The position numbers and the translations under genes were made by a program. Shown piece after piece: positions 1-9,247 of a stretch of DNA of 64,000 bases. Under the pieces are notes generated by a model, which saw nothing but the letters and a program-made list of their open reading frames with translations, was not told where the DNA came from and searched no databases. The stretch is taken from contig NZ_MAIQ01000002.1 of NCBI RefSeq assembly GCF_001678845.1, forward strand, positions 124,001-188,000. Direction: 5' to 3'. Position 1 is the stretch's first letter, and every line of letters starts with the position of its first letter. This DNA is from Christensenella intestinihominis (GTDB taxonomy: Bacteria; Bacillota; Clostridia; Christensenellales; Christensenellaceae).

Positions 1-82
1 AATCAGCGATTACGATGCGCCCGCAAGCGTCGACCCGCAGGTAACAGAGGACATTTCCTCCTGGATTTTTTCCGGAAATTAA
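1..82 (+). CDS. 3' end of a truncated upstream gene
   Basis: An open frame enters from the window edge (first full codon at base 2) and ends at TAA 80-82. It gives 26 residues ending ISSWIFSGN. There is no recognisable domain in so short a tail, so no function is proposed. The codon use looks like that of the neighbouring chromosomal genes. It ends 71 bases before the next start on the same strand. Confidence 0.4.
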   Translation, partial: ISDYDAPASVDPQVTEDISSWIFSGN

Positions 83-153
83 GCTGCTTTATTTCCGTAC
101 GCGTAAACTGTCCATACTATATTGACCATCAATAAAAACGAAAGGCCGGGACG

Positions 154-1797
154 ATGAAACAATCTGCCTCAAAAAAAATACGGTTCGCCGTTATCACCCT
201 TCTTGTGCTTTGTATCGTTTTTGTCCTTGCATATCAGGCAAATGCGCCCTCCCTGGTGCCATCCGGCTCCGACAGGGAGGTTTCCCTCGAAAACAGCTGG
301 ACCGTCTCACGGGACGGGGCGGTGGAAGAAAATCGTTCCCTTCCCATCTCCGTTTTTTCAGATGGACCCGGGCGTATTTCCATGTCCCGCGCTATTTCCG
401 CACAGCGGCCCGAAAACAGTGCGTTATGCATCTTTTTTTACACCGCGCCCTTCACGGTTTCCTTTCAGGGACAGCAAATTTATGAATATGGTTTGAAAGC
501 GGCGGCAGACGGCTACCAGAGTGTCGGAAGCGGCTTCCATATCATTGAGCTGCCGGACGGCGCGGGAGAGCTGCGCATTACCGCCGAGTTTACCGGCGGG
601 GCGCCCGGGGCAATCCTTTCGGAAGCGACCGTTATACCGGGCGCTGATTTTATCCGGCAATTCCTGTTCACACGTCTTTTCACAATCATCGCCGTGCTTA
701 TTCTATTTGCGGTTTTCCTCTATACGTTGGTTTCCGGCGGCTCCCGGATTGGGAAAACCGCGGGTGGCACGCAGGCCCTTGCCTTTCTTGCAATCACTGC
801 GGCGGTCTGGCTTTTGGCGCGTTCCGGGCTTCTCCAGCTTTTTACGAATAACCTGATCCTCTTAAACGGAATCGATTTCCTGTCTTTTTACCTGCTTCCG
901 GTTTTTGCGCTCCGCTTTGTGCAGCGCCGGCTCCTGCTGCCGGATAAACGCCTTCCGGGTTGCCTTACCGCCAACCTATTGTTCATAATCGGCGCCTGCA
1001 TTCTGCATATGCTCCGCATCGTCGACTTTACGCAAACCCTGTTCGTGTTCCACCTGCTGTTGTTTGTGGATATCGTCTGCGTTGTCCTCAGTGTTTTCCG
1101 CGCGGGCTCAAAACATATCCCGTACATGAACGCCCTCAGGGCGGGCGTCGTTATCCTCGCGGGCGGCGGCGTGCTTGAGCTTGTCACCTACTACCTTGTA
1201 TCCTTCCAGTTCCTGCGTTTTTCTTTTCTCGAGTGTGCGTTCCTGGCCTTTACGTTATGCATGCTGTACGTTTGGAACAGCGAATCAAAGGAAATCCGGG
1301 AACAGCTTGTACAGCAGTCCAAATTCCGTAAAATGGCTTACCACGACAAACTTACCGGCCTTTCAAACCGCGCCGCTTACGAGCGGGAGGCGGAGAAGCT
1401 GGTCCAGCCCGGCAGCGCTCCCTGTTATATATTTATGATTGACTTGAACGGCCTCAAGATGATTAATGACAGGGAAGGCCACGGCACCGGGGATCAATTT
1501 ATTATCAACAGCGCAGAGGTGCTGAAAAAAGCGGTAGGGTCTTCCGGAAAGCTGTTTCGCTTTGGCGGGGATGAATTTGTCGTCCTGCTGCCGGGTGGGG
1601 ATATGGAAGCGGCGGCTTTGTATAAAAAGCTCCTCCCGTATATCGTACCAAATTCCGGCACGGTGACACCCTCCTTCGCCGTAGGCTACGCAGTGTTCGA
1701 TTCCGGGGAAGGCGAGTCCCTCGACGCTGTGCTGCGCCGCGCAGATAAGCGCATGTATGCCTGCAAAAGCAAGCTGCATGCAAACAAAGAAATTTAG
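154..1797 (+). CDS. Membrane-bound GGDEF protein (probable diguanylate cyclase)
   Basis: Likely makes cyclic di-GMP from two GTP at the inner face of the membrane. The 547-residue protein starts with a membrane anchor (about residues 9-27). An extracytoplasmic region follows to about residue 165, then a run of about seven hydrophobic segments to about residue 385, in the manner of 7TM sensor receptors. The C-terminal GGDEF domain opens with YHDKLTGLSNR and carries an intact RFGGDEF signature near residue 470. The usual inhibitory RxxD site just before the signature is not seen, so product inhibition may be lost. No EAL domain is present. The start is preceded by a modest purine-rich ribosome site (AAAGGCCGG). 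The ligand of the sensor part cannot be inferred. It is convergent with the ClC gene. Confidence 0.88.
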   Translation: MKQSASKKIRFAVITLLVLCIVFVLAYQANAPSLVPSGSDREVSLENSWTVSRDGAVEENRSLPISVFSDGPGRISMSRAISAQRPENSALCIFFYTAPFTVSFQGQQIYEYGLKAAADGYQSVGSGFHIIELPDGAGELRITAEFTGGAPGAILSEATVIPGADFIRQFLFTRLFTIIAVLILFAVFLYTLVSGGSRIGKTAGGTQALAFLAITAAVWLLARSGLLQLFTNNLILLNGIDFLSFYLLPVFALRFVQRRLLLPDKRLPGCLTANLLFIIGACILHMLRIVDFTQTLFVFHLLLFVDIVCVVLSVFRAGSKHIPYMNALRAGVVILAGGGVLELVTYYLVSFQFLRFSFLECAFLAFTLCMLYVWNSESKEIREQLVQQSKFRKMAYHDKLTGLSNRAAYEREAEKLVQPGSAPCYIFMIDLNGLKMINDREGHGTGDQFIINSAEVLKKAVGSSGKLFRFGGDEFVVLLPGGDMEAAALYKKLLPYIVPNSGTVTPSFAVGYAVFDSGEGESLDAVLRRADKRMYACKSKLHANKEI

Positions 1798-1841
1798 CAG
1801 GGTCGAATATGGATTCTCCCCTCCGCTTCCACTGTATCCAT

Positions 1842-3404
1842 TTAAACCGTCTGGGCGAGTTCCACGAACCGCTCGTGCACTTCAAACGAATTTTTCTCAT
1901 TGCACAGGATAACCAGGATATCCCCCGGGCGGATGCGCACCGTTCCCTTGGGGATGATTTCGTGGTTTCCCCTCCGCACCGCAACGATCAGGCTGTTTTC
2001 CGGCCATTCCACCTGGCTGATTTTTTTCATACAGATCGGCGTTCCAAAATGCACGGGGATTTCGAGCAATATTTTGGTTTCTTCTTCCTTCTGCAATTCC
2101 TCGTCCTTGCCGCGGGTAATAAGCCGTTCCAGGAGCTGTTCATACACAGGCTGCGATTTCAACAGGTCCGCAATGACGTACGCGATCAGCGAAACGAGCG
2201 TCAGGGATAAAAGTTGGGTAAACGATCCGGTCATTTCACAAATCAGTATAATACCCGTGATGGGGGCGCGCACAATTGCCGCAAAGAAACTCGCCATGGC
2301 CAAAATGATAAAATTCTGCAGCAGGGCAGGCGGAACGCCGAACGCCCGGACCATAAGGGTGCCGATACCGCCGCCAAGCAGCGCGCCAAGCACAAGCAGG
2401 GGCAGGAAAATCCCCCCCGGCGCGCCCGAGCCAAAGCTGACCATTGAAAAAATAAATTTCACCGCAAATACGGCAAAAATCATCAGCACCGCAAACTCGC
2501 CGCCCACAAGCATGGGGATCAGTTTGTGGCCCCCGCCGAGAACCGCGGGAAAGGTAAACCCAAGGAACCCCGCGCATAAGAACGGGATCAACAGGCGCAC
2601 TTCCCGCTTCTTGATTTTCCCGTAAAGCTGCTGTGATTTTTTGATGCAGAAATTGTAAAACGCGCCGACCGCACCGAGGGCAAGCCCCAAAAGGATCACC
2701 ACCCAGTAAAGGTTCAGCGGGATATTCATGGTGATGTCAAAGCTGAATACAGGCGCGAGGCCGAACACATTGCGCGAGATGAAATCCGCCGTAACCGAGG
2801 CCGCCATGGTGGACAGGAGCACTTCCACGGAAAAGCTTTTGTGCAGCTCCTCCAGCGAAAACAGCACGCCCGCGAAGGGCGCGTTGAACGCGGCCGCAAG
2901 CCCGGCGGACGCGCCGCAGGTCATGAGCAGCTTTTCTTCGATTTTCACGCGCTTGGAAATGCGGGAAATTCCCTTCCCGGCCATTGCGCCAAGCTGGATG
3001 GACGGGCCTTCCCGGCCAAGCGACAGGCCCGCGCCGATGGAAAGCACGCCGCCCGCAAATTTTGCGACCAGCACCCGCCACCATTTCTGGCTGAATACGC
3101 CGTGAAGCTCCCCTTCCACCTGCGGGATGCCGCTTCCGCCGATCATCGGCTCCCACTTCACAAGGCGCGCCACAACCACTGCCAATACGGCGAGCGCCGC
3201 GAACCATATGACCTTGAAAATAACCTGCTGGTTCCCCGCGTCCAATATAAATTCCAGGAAATCGTCCGCGCGTTCGATTGCGAGGCGGAACAGCACGGAA
3301 ACGAGCCCCGCCGCCGCGCCGACAATAATGCCCTGTAAAATCAGTCCATATCTGAAATTTTGAAACCGCCTGAGCACGGTATGGGTATCGTTGCGTGATT
3401 CCAT
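1842..3404 (-). CDS. ClC-family chloride/proton exchanger with TrkA-C domain
   Basis: A 520-residue integral membrane protein moving chloride against protons. The three selectivity-filter signatures of the ClC family are visible: GSGIP (residues 91-95), GREGP (130-134, with the gating glutamate) and FNAPFAGVLFSLEEL (about 173-187, with the internal proton-transfer glutamate). Both glutamates present argues for an exchanger rather than a passive channel. After the last membrane helix the cytoplasmic tail (about 440-520) resembles a TrkA-C regulatory domain, ending ...GTVRIRPGDILVILC..., which may bind a nucleotide or ion. The start is chosen at an ATG preceded by GGAAGGAAGAGG, 21 bases downstream of a good promoter. 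Confidence 0.92.
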   Translation of the reverse strand: MESRNDTHTVLRRFQNFRYGLILQGIIVGAAAGLVSVLFRLAIERADDFLEFILDAGNQQVIFKVIWFAALAVLAVVVARLVKWEPMIGGSGIPQVEGELHGVFSQKWWRVLVAKFAGGVLSIGAGLSLGREGPSIQLGAMAGKGISRISKRVKIEEKLLMTCGASAGLAAAFNAPFAGVLFSLEELHKSFSVEVLLSTMAASVTADFISRNVFGLAPVFSFDITMNIPLNLYWVVILLGLALGAVGAFYNFCIKKSQQLYGKIKKREVRLLIPFLCAGFLGFTFPAVLGGGHKLIPMLVGGEFAVLMIFAVFAVKFIFSMVSFGSGAPGGIFLPLLVLGALLGGGIGTLMVRAFGVPPALLQNFIILAMASFFAAIVRAPITGIILICEMTGSFTQLLSLTLVSLIAYVIADLLKSQPVYEQLLERLITRGKDEELQKEEETKILLEIPVHFGTPICMKKISQVEWPENSLIVAVRRGNHEIIPKGTVRIRPGDILVILCNEKNSFEVHERFVELAQTV

Positions 3405-3424
3405 TTCCTCTTCCTTCCTGTTTT

Positions 3425-3453
3425 ATATTATCCCGACAGGTAACTTCTTTCAA
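3425..3453 (-). promoter_or_regulatory. sigma-70 promoter of the ClC gene
   Basis: Reading the minus strand: TTGAAA (3448-3453), 17-base spacer, TAATAT (3425-3430). It lies just upstream of the ClC start at 3404. Confidence 0.7.
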
Positions 3454-3546
3454 GGGCATTCGCCCGAATTTGGCACGAAAACAGGCCTTTCTCCCCAAAA
3501 TTTTCCGCTTCGCCCCCGCCTGCGCCGTTATTATTCGGGAAAACGC

Positions 3547-3577
3547 TTGACCTGGAGTCCACTCCATGTGATAAGCT
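3547..3577 (+). promoter_or_regulatory. MerR-type operator/promoter with no obvious gene of its own
   Basis: TTGACC (3547-3552) overlaps the dyad ACCTGGAGT-CC-ACTCCATGT (3550-3569), closely matching the operator in front of the merR gene at 8264 (ACTTGGAGT-GG-ACTCCAGGT). A 19-base spacer, typical of MerR-activated promoters, would put the -10 at TAAGCT (3572-3577), a poor box as expected for an activated promoter. The next plus-strand gene is moxR, about 200 bases downstream, which also has its own promoter. The MerR protein at 8264 may therefore also feed this operon. Confidence 0.6.
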
Positions 3578-3649
3578 TGGTTTATCCGGGATGCGCCGGA
3601 AAAGCCGCCCCAGGTTTTGTAAAGAAAATGTAACAAATCCCGACACCAC

Positions 3650-3678
3650 TTGACCCGGAGGGCGCATAGGTGTTTAAT
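3650..3678 (+). promoter_or_regulatory. sigma-70 promoter of the moxR operon
   Basis: TTGACC (3650-3655), 17-base spacer, TTTAAT (3673-3678), about 95 bases before the moxR start. Confidence 0.6.
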
Positions 3679-3773
3679 AACAGTAACATCGCTTTATCCG
3701 GCAACTTGCGGGAGTACGTTTTTTACAAATCCAAGCGGCGCTTATACCTATTATTGAACTGGAGGCACATTTT

Positions 3774-4739
3774 ATGCCAGAAACAGATACAAGGCTGAAT
3801 CATATGGAAATCAGCGACCTGATTGTCGGGGAGGTCGGCAAATCCTTCGTGGGAAACGACAGCGCCATCCGCAAAATATTTTTTACGCTGCTTGCGGGCG
3901 GGCACGTCCTGCTGGAGGACCTTCCGGGCGTGGGAAAGACCACGCTTGCCCTGGCTTTTTCAAAGGTGCTGAAGCTCTCCTGCAACCGTATCCAGTTCAC
4001 CCCGGACGTAATGCCCACGGATGTGACGGGCTTTACGATGCTGGGCCGCGACGCCCACGCCATGGAATACAGGCCGGGGGCTGTGATGTGCAATCTCCTC
4101 CTCGCCGATGAAATCAACCGCGCGTCCACGCGCACCCAATCGGCCCTTTTGGAGGCCATGGAGGAAAACGCTGTTACGGTAGACGGCGTGACGCATGCGC
4201 TGCCCCAGCCCTTTATGGTCATCGCCACGCAAAACCCCTCGGGTTCCTCGGGCACACAGCTTCTCCCGGAGTCCCAGACCGACCGTTTTATGACGCGCCT
4301 TTCCCTTGGCTATCCGGATGAACAGGCCGAATTGGAAATGCTGCTGAGGAAACACGGCGAGGATAAGACAGAGCCGATCGTCCGCATCACCAATGCGGCA
4401 GGGCTGCTTGAAATGCGCAGGCAGGTGGCGGAAATTTATGTTGCAAAAGCAATTTACCGGTATATCCTGCGGCTTGTGCGCGCCACACGCTCCCATGAGG
4501 CCATCGCCCAGGGCGCCAGCCCGCGCGGCAGCGTCGCGCTTACCGCCCTCGCGCAGGCGTCCGCATACGTCGCCGGGCGGGATTTTGTCATCCCCGAGGA
4601 TGTGCAAAGTATTTATGTCGACTGTATTGCGCACCGGCTGATCCTGACGGCACAGGCAAAACGCGACGGGGTCTCCCCGGAATCCGTGCTTGCCGATATC
4701 TTGAACTCAATTGAAGCGCCAAAGCTGAGGGTAAAATGA
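3774..4739 (+). CDS. MoxR-family AAA+ ATPase
   Basis: A 321-residue cytosolic AAA+ chaperone-like ATPase. Walker A reads GVGKTTLAL (about residue 50). Walker B and the following MoxR signature read DEINRASTRTQSALLEAMEE (about 113-132), and ATQNPSG gives sensor 1. Family members mature or remodel partner proteins and are usually encoded beside DUF58 and transglutaminase genes, exactly as here. It overlaps the next gene by 4 bases (ATGA), so translation is probably coupled. The start follows GAACTGGAGG with normal spacing. The client is unknown. Confidence 0.93.
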   Translation: MPETDTRLNHMEISDLIVGEVGKSFVGNDSAIRKIFFTLLAGGHVLLEDLPGVGKTTLALAFSKVLKLSCNRIQFTPDVMPTDVTGFTMLGRDAHAMEYRPGAVMCNLLLADEINRASTRTQSALLEAMEENAVTVDGVTHALPQPFMVIATQNPSGSSGTQLLPESQTDRFMTRLSLGYPDEQAELEMLLRKHGEDKTEPIVRITNAAGLLEMRRQVAEIYVAKAIYRYILRLVRATRSHEAIAQGASPRGSVALTALAQASAYVAGRDFVIPEDVQSIYVDCIAHRLILTAQAKRDGVSPESVLADILNSIEAPKLRVK

Positions 4740-5740
4740 TATTTTTCCGCAGGCTGCTTTACCTTCTGTTTTGTGCGGCGGCCTTTTTCTACTATATTTT
4801 CCATACCGGCTACCTGTCATGGATTTTACTTGCCGTAGCCATTTCCCTTCCCGTTTTAAGCATTGCGGCCACCTTGCTCATGCGCCGGGGTTTGCGCGTG
4901 CAGATACGGGCGGAGGTTCCGCATCCCGGCGGTTTTTCCGTGTCCTGGCAAATCACGCCCTCCCTGCCGTATACCACGGTGCGTCTGCGGCTGTGCTTTG
5001 AGAACCTGTTTACACAGGAAAAAACATATGAAGAAATCTTTGCCGCGCGCGAACACCTGCAGGAAGGAGCGGCCGACTTTTCTTACGAAATCGGTATGTG
5101 CGGGGTAATCCGCTGCAGCGTCAGGGGCGCGCATATGCTGGACCTTTTGGGGCTGTTCTTTCTTCCGCTCAAAAAGCCCGCCCCGCTCGAGGTCCTTTCC
5201 CTGCCAAAGGAAATTCCATTTTCCGGGGAAGGGCTGGATTTGCATGATCCTTCCGCCTCGCCTGCACAGTGCCAATGCGCCGCAGGCCTTGCGGGGGAAC
5301 GCGAGCTGCGCGACCTTCGCGATTACCGTCCGGGGGATTCCCTGCGCGACGTTCACTGGAAGCTTTCCGCCCGTACGGGCCGCCCCATTGTCCGGGAATA
5401 TGATTTTTTTGCGGATTCGGTGCGAACCGTCGCGATTCTCTGGTCCGGAATCCCGGAAAAGCTTGCGCCAGCGCTGGGCCGCTTCCTGGGCGTGTCCCGT
5501 TTCTTTTCCGGGCACGGCCCTTTTGCAGTCTTGTGGATGGAAAACGGCCGGGCGCGGCGTTATGTATCCCCGGATACGGAAACCCTGAAAGGGATTCTTT
5601 GGAATGCGCTTTCACAGCCGCCCGCCGAGCGCGGTGAGGCAATTCCTGATTTCCACGACACAGCGGAGCCGTTCCTCCTGGCCTGCCCGGAAGCGGTTTT
5701 CCTGTACGAGGACGGCATACGCGGGGAGGTGGTCTCATGA
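4736..5740 (+). CDS. DUF58 membrane-associated protein
   Basis: 334 residues. Two hydrophobic segments lie at the N-terminus (about 5-23 and 27-46). A beta-rich region follows, then the DUF58 signature ELRDLRDYRPGDSLRDVHWK (about 191-210) with SARTGRPIVREYD after it. In related loci the DUF58 protein has a von Willebrand A-like fold and works with the MoxR ATPase. It overlaps both neighbours by ATGA junctions, indicating one operon of three coupled genes. Its exact role is not established. Confidence 0.9.
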   Translation: MIFFRRLLYLLFCAAAFFYYIFHTGYLSWILLAVAISLPVLSIAATLLMRRGLRVQIRAEVPHPGGFSVSWQITPSLPYTTVRLRLCFENLFTQEKTYEEIFAAREHLQEGAADFSYEIGMCGVIRCSVRGAHMLDLLGLFFLPLKKPAPLEVLSLPKEIPFSGEGLDLHDPSASPAQCQCAAGLAGERELRDLRDYRPGDSLRDVHWKLSARTGRPIVREYDFFADSVRTVAILWSGIPEKLAPALGRFLGVSRFFSGHGPFAVLWMENGRARRYVSPDTETLKGILWNALSQPPAERGEAIPDFHDTAEPFLLACPEAVFLYEDGIRGEVVS

Positions 5741-8190
5741 AACGGCGGCTTTACAGCGGGCGGGGTAATGCGGCGGTACTGGTTGTTTTGCTTTTCCTGG
5801 GCCTCATTTCCATCCTTGCCATCTTTTTCGGGCAATCCGAATTCCCGGATTTTGGGTATATCCTGTTTATGGGCGCTGTTTTTGCCGCCCTGTTTTCCGC
5901 TGTTTTGTTGCTTTTCAACGGCCGGACAAGGACCTTTGTGCTGCTCGGTATCCTTGGCGTATGGCTGCTGGCCGGGATTTTTTCGCGCGAATATTTCTCC
6001 TACGGGGTCCAAATCGCCTCCGGGTATATCGCCCCCTACCTGTCGCAAATCACACACCTTGAATTTGCCGCGCTGCCGGATTCCTCGCCGGAAAGCTTGC
6101 AAGCCTGTGCGGACTTCTGCGTATACTGCGTTTTTCCCTATACGGGCGTTCTGGCATGGGCCGTGGTGCTCCGCAAGAGCGCGTTGCTTTCGCTTCTTTT
6201 AACGGTTCCCCTCTTCGCGCTTTCCTATGGGGGCCTCTCCCGCCCGGCGGGCGTTCCCCTCGCCCTGCTGTTTGTATTTTGGATCGCCATGATCCTCCAA
6301 TCGCGGGTGCTGCGCGAAAGCAAGGATGTGAAACCGGGATTCTCCCTGTTATGTATTGCGCTCGCGGCCGGGGTATTCTGCACCCTGTTCGCCGTGTTCC
6401 CGCAGGAAAATTACGTTGCTTCAACGGAAGCGGTCAACCTGCGCCTCGATATCACCAACGCGGCGATGGATTTCGGCTATTCAATCCGCGGCCTGCGCGG
6501 ATTCCCAAGCGGCACTCCGCTTTCGAGCTCCGACGGAACGGTCAGCCTCGATACGGCGGGCAGCGTGCAGTTTGCCGACCGGGAAATCATGCGTGTGCAC
6601 TGCGACCAACCCGCAAGCCTCTACCTGCGCGGATATTCCGCCTCCGTCTACACCGGCCACGAATGGCTCCAGCCGGACGAATCCGCCTTCGCAGAATCGG
6701 GCGCGGGGATCGAACCGCTGCAATACCTGGGAACGGAAAACCTCCTTTCCCCTGGCAGCGCGACCACCACCGTTACCGTCGAGCCCGACCGCACCGATTC
6801 CAATTTCCTGTTCACGCCTTACCTGCTCGTGGATATTACGTCCGCCGATCCGGCGCCGTCGTGGTACGGCGACGCATACCTCGCCGCGGACGGGCAGGCC
6901 TCCTATACCTTTGAAACCTACAACACCTACGGCGGCGATGCGTTTATTTCCGCCGACAACGCCAACAACCTGTGGCAGCTCAGCATGAACCTGCCCCAAT
7001 ACCGGGGCAGCATGGAGCTTAACGGCCATACCTTCCAATATGAAGTGTTTTCCGTCGGCGGCATCCTCTATCCGGAGGAAGACGACATCCCCCCCGCCAC
7101 GATGGAAGAGGCGCAAACGCTCCTTACGGATGTTTTCTTTATGGGCGGCATACCCCCGGACGGCGTTTTGCAGCCGCAGGAAAACCCTGACGACGCATAT
7201 TTTTCCTATATCCAAAATGAATATACCCAGCTTCCGGACGGCCTGCGGGAAACCCTTCTCAGCTGGTGGAACGGCCTCTACAGCGGGGAAGGCTTATCCG
7301 CCGAACTACAGCCGTTTTACGAGGCCTCCGGGGATATTCCCCCCCATTACTGGGAAACGGCGGCAAAGCTGGTGGCAAAGGAAATTTCAAGCGCCGGGGC
7401 CTATACGACAAACCCGGGACCCCAGCCCTTAAACCGTGATTTCGTGGAATATTTCCTCACCGAGGGAAAACAGGGATACTGCATCCACTACGCGAGCGCC
7501 GCTACCGCCATGCTGCGCGCGCTCGGGATTCCCGCCCGCTATGTGGAAGGCTATGTAGTCGGCAAAGACTCCTTCGGGGCCGACGGCTGGGCGTCCGTAT
7601 CGGCGAACCAGGCCCACTCGTGGACAGAAATCTGGATGCCGGGAATCGGCTGGATTCCGGTCGAGTCGACGCCGGGCGGGACGGCCGCCAGCGCGGTCGC
7701 CGCTCCATCGTCGGCGCAGGACGCCGCCCCGTCTCCATCCGCGGCAGTCACGCCTCCGCCAAGCGAACCGGCCGAAACGCCCACTCCCGCGCCCACTCCG
7801 CAAAGCCCGGGCGGCCCCGGCGGGGCGCGGCAGGCGGCAGGGACGGGCTATGCGGTGCTGATCGCCATCCTGGCGGCTGCGGCTATCCTGATCGGTATTC
7901 CGTTCATTTGCAGGCAGGCAGGGAAAAAGAAGCGCAGCCGCCTCATGGACGACCCCGACCCCAATCGGGCCGCACTCGGGATTTACACATATTTAAGCGA
8001 CCTCCGCGCGTTTGGCGGGGAATTTTCCCCGGAGGCGGAGGCAATTGCGCGCAGGGCAAAATTCAGCCGGAATGGCGTCACCGCAGAGGAACTCGCGTTC
8101 CTGCGCAATGAAGCGGCGGCGGAGCGGACCAGGGTTGCGGCCCGGCTTTCGCGCGGCAAACGGTTCCTGCTTTGGATAAAAGGCTTGTAA
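5737..8190 (+). CDS. Membrane-anchored transglutaminase-like protein
   Basis: 817 residues. About six membrane helices lie in the first 215 residues, followed by an extracytoplasmic region. The transglutaminase core lies near residues 560-645: GYCIHYASAATAMLRALGIPARY (catalytic Cys in GYC), then AHSWTEIW (catalytic His) and PVESTPG. A proline/alanine/serine/threonine-rich linker (about 650-700) leads to a further membrane helix (about 705-725) and a cytoplasmic C-terminal domain. Transglutaminase-fold enzymes of this type may act as proteases or cross-linkers. The substrate is unknown. It is the third gene of the moxR operon and starts inside the DUF58 stop codon region. Confidence 0.9.
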   Translation: MKRRLYSGRGNAAVLVVLLFLGLISILAIFFGQSEFPDFGYILFMGAVFAALFSAVLLLFNGRTRTFVLLGILGVWLLAGIFSREYFSYGVQIASGYIAPYLSQITHLEFAALPDSSPESLQACADFCVYCVFPYTGVLAWAVVLRKSALLSLLLTVPLFALSYGGLSRPAGVPLALLFVFWIAMILQSRVLRESKDVKPGFSLLCIALAAGVFCTLFAVFPQENYVASTEAVNLRLDITNAAMDFGYSIRGLRGFPSGTPLSSSDGTVSLDTAGSVQFADREIMRVHCDQPASLYLRGYSASVYTGHEWLQPDESAFAESGAGIEPLQYLGTENLLSPGSATTTVTVEPDRTDSNFLFTPYLLVDITSADPAPSWYGDAYLAADGQASYTFETYNTYGGDAFISADNANNLWQLSMNLPQYRGSMELNGHTFQYEVFSVGGILYPEEDDIPPATMEEAQTLLTDVFFMGGIPPDGVLQPQENPDDAYFSYIQNEYTQLPDGLRETLLSWWNGLYSGEGLSAELQPFYEASGDIPPHYWETAAKLVAKEISSAGAYTTNPGPQPLNRDFVEYFLTEGKQGYCIHYASAATAMLRALGIPARYVEGYVVGKDSFGADGWASVSANQAHSWTEIWMPGIGWIPVESTPGGTAASAVAAPSSAQDAAPSPSAAVTPPPSEPAETPTPAPTPQSPGGPGGARQAAGTGYAVLIAILAAAAILIGIPFICRQAGKKKRSRLMDDPDPNRAALGIYTYLSDLRAFGGEFSPEAEAIARRAKFSRNGVTAEELAFLRNEAAAERTRVAARLSRGKRFLLWIKGL

Positions 8191-8208
8191 TTTCCCGTAT
8201 AAAAATCC

Positions 8209-8239
8209 TTGACTTGGAGTGGACTCCAGGTGTTACAAT
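8209..8239 (+). promoter_or_regulatory. MerR-type promoter/operator of the merR gene
   Basis: TTGACT (8209-8214), 19-base spacer, TACAAT (8234-8239). The stretched spacer holds the dyad ACTTGGAGT-GG-ACTCCAGGT (8212-8231, one mismatch). A 19-base spacer with a central dyad is the hallmark of MerR-family control, here autoregulation. Confidence 0.85.
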
Positions 8240-8263
8240 AACGCTGTCAGGAGGCGGAGTGTT

Positions 8264-8647
8264 ATGACGATTGCGGAAGTAAGTAAAAAATATGGACTTT
8301 CGGCGGATACGCTGCGTTATTATGAGCGCATTGGGCTCATCCCCAGCGTGCGCCGCAAAGAGAATGGAATACGCGATTATTCCGGGACCGACTGCGGGTG
8401 GGTTGAGTTTATCAAGTGTATGCGCGGCGCGGGCATACAGGTAGAAGCGCTGATCGAGTATGTGGCCCTGTTCCAGCAGGGGGACGATACGCAGGCGGCC
8501 CGAAAACAGATTTTGCTGGAACAGCGTGAACAGCTTGCCGCCCGTATGGAAGAAATGCAGCAAACCCTTAAACGCCTGGATAAAAAGATCGCCCATTATG
8601 ACGAATGCCTGCGTTTTGCAGAGGATACGCTGAGAAAAAAAGACTGA
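8264..8647 (+). CDS. MerR-family regulator (AdhR/NmlR-like)
   Basis: 127 residues. An N-terminal winged helix reads MTIAEVSKKYGLSADTLRYY, with ERIGLIP after it. A C-terminal coiled coil runs over about residues 80-118. A Cys occurs in the stretch TDCGWVEFIKCMRGAG, as in AdhR-like regulators that sense aldehydes or electrophiles through a conserved cysteine. No metal-binding Cys cluster is seen at the C-terminus. The start at 8264 is preferred to upstream codons because AGGAGG (8249-8254) sits 9 bases before it and the promoter lies in between. The likely targets are its own promoter and the matching site at 3547. The inducer is inference from family resemblance. Confidence 0.88.
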   Translation: MTIAEVSKKYGLSADTLRYYERIGLIPSVRRKENGIRDYSGTDCGWVEFIKCMRGAGIQVEALIEYVALFQQGDDTQAARKQILLEQREQLAARMEEMQQTLKRLDKKIAHYDECLRFAEDTLRKKD

Positions 8648-8674
8648 CCGGGAAATTCCCGCCAGTCTTTTTTT
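8636..8674. terminator. Bidirectional terminator between merR and leuD
   Basis: Inverted arms AAAGACTG and CAGTCTTT enclose a second short dyad (CGGGAA/TTCCCG). A-runs on the left and T-runs on the right allow it to stop both the merR transcript and the convergent leuD transcript. Confidence 0.8.
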
Positions 8675-8742
8675 CTGCTTTTTAACAATCGTGTACATAC
8701 ACTAAATAAAATTTCTTCCGCGTACGCATCCTGGGTTCGCGT

Positions 8743-9234
8743 TTACAGCTTATTCTGTTTCACCGCCTCGATGAGGCCGCCCGACGCAATGATGTCCTGT
8801 ATGAATTCCGGAAAAGGCTGTGCCTGAAAGCTTTTGCCCGTGGTAAGGTCTTTGATATCGCCTGTGGAAAAGTCCACTTCCACTTCGTCGCCGTCCGCGA
8901 TGGCCTCCGCCGCTTCCGCACATTCGAGGATCGGCAGGCCGATATTGATGGCGTTGCGGTAGAAGATGCGCGCAAAGCTCGCCGCGATCACACAGCTGAT
9001 GCCCGATTCCTTGATGGCAATGGGCGCGTGCTCTCGCGAGGACCCGCATCCAAAATTCTTTACGCCCACCATAATATCGCCTTTTTTTACGTTCTTCACA
9101 AATTCGGTGTCAATATCTTCCATGCAGTGGGCCGCAAGCTCCTTTGAATCCGATGTATTGAGGTAACGCGCCGGGATGATGACATCCGTATCGATGTTGT
9201 CCCTATATTTAAAAACTCTGCCTTTTGCTTTCAT
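8743..9234 (-). CDS. leuD: 3-isopropylmalate dehydratase small subunit
   Basis: 163 residues. With LeuC it isomerises 2-isopropylmalate to 3-isopropylmalate. In the citramalate route it isomerises citramalate to methylmalate. The swivel-domain signature [16 protein letters not shown] is at the N-terminus, and [15 protein letters not shown] follows near residue 58. The start at 9234 is chosen because GAGGAGG lies just before it and a longer upstream reading would overlap leuC. Last gene of the ilv-leu operon. Confidence 0.95.
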   Translation of the reverse strand: MKAKGRVFKYRDNIDTDVIIPARYLNTSDSKELAAHCMEDIDTEFVKNVKKGDIMVGVKNFGCGSSREHAPIAIKESGISCVIAASFARIFYRNAINIGLPILECAEAAEAIADGDEVEVDFSTGDIKDLTTGKSFQAQPFPEFIQDIIASGGLIEAVKQNKL

Positions 9235-9247
9235 TCGTATTTCCTCC

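Noticed and set aside
3591-3653. 20-codon frame just after the MerR-like operator (ATG 3591)
   Set aside because: No ribosome site and no similarity to anything recognised. Too short to support.
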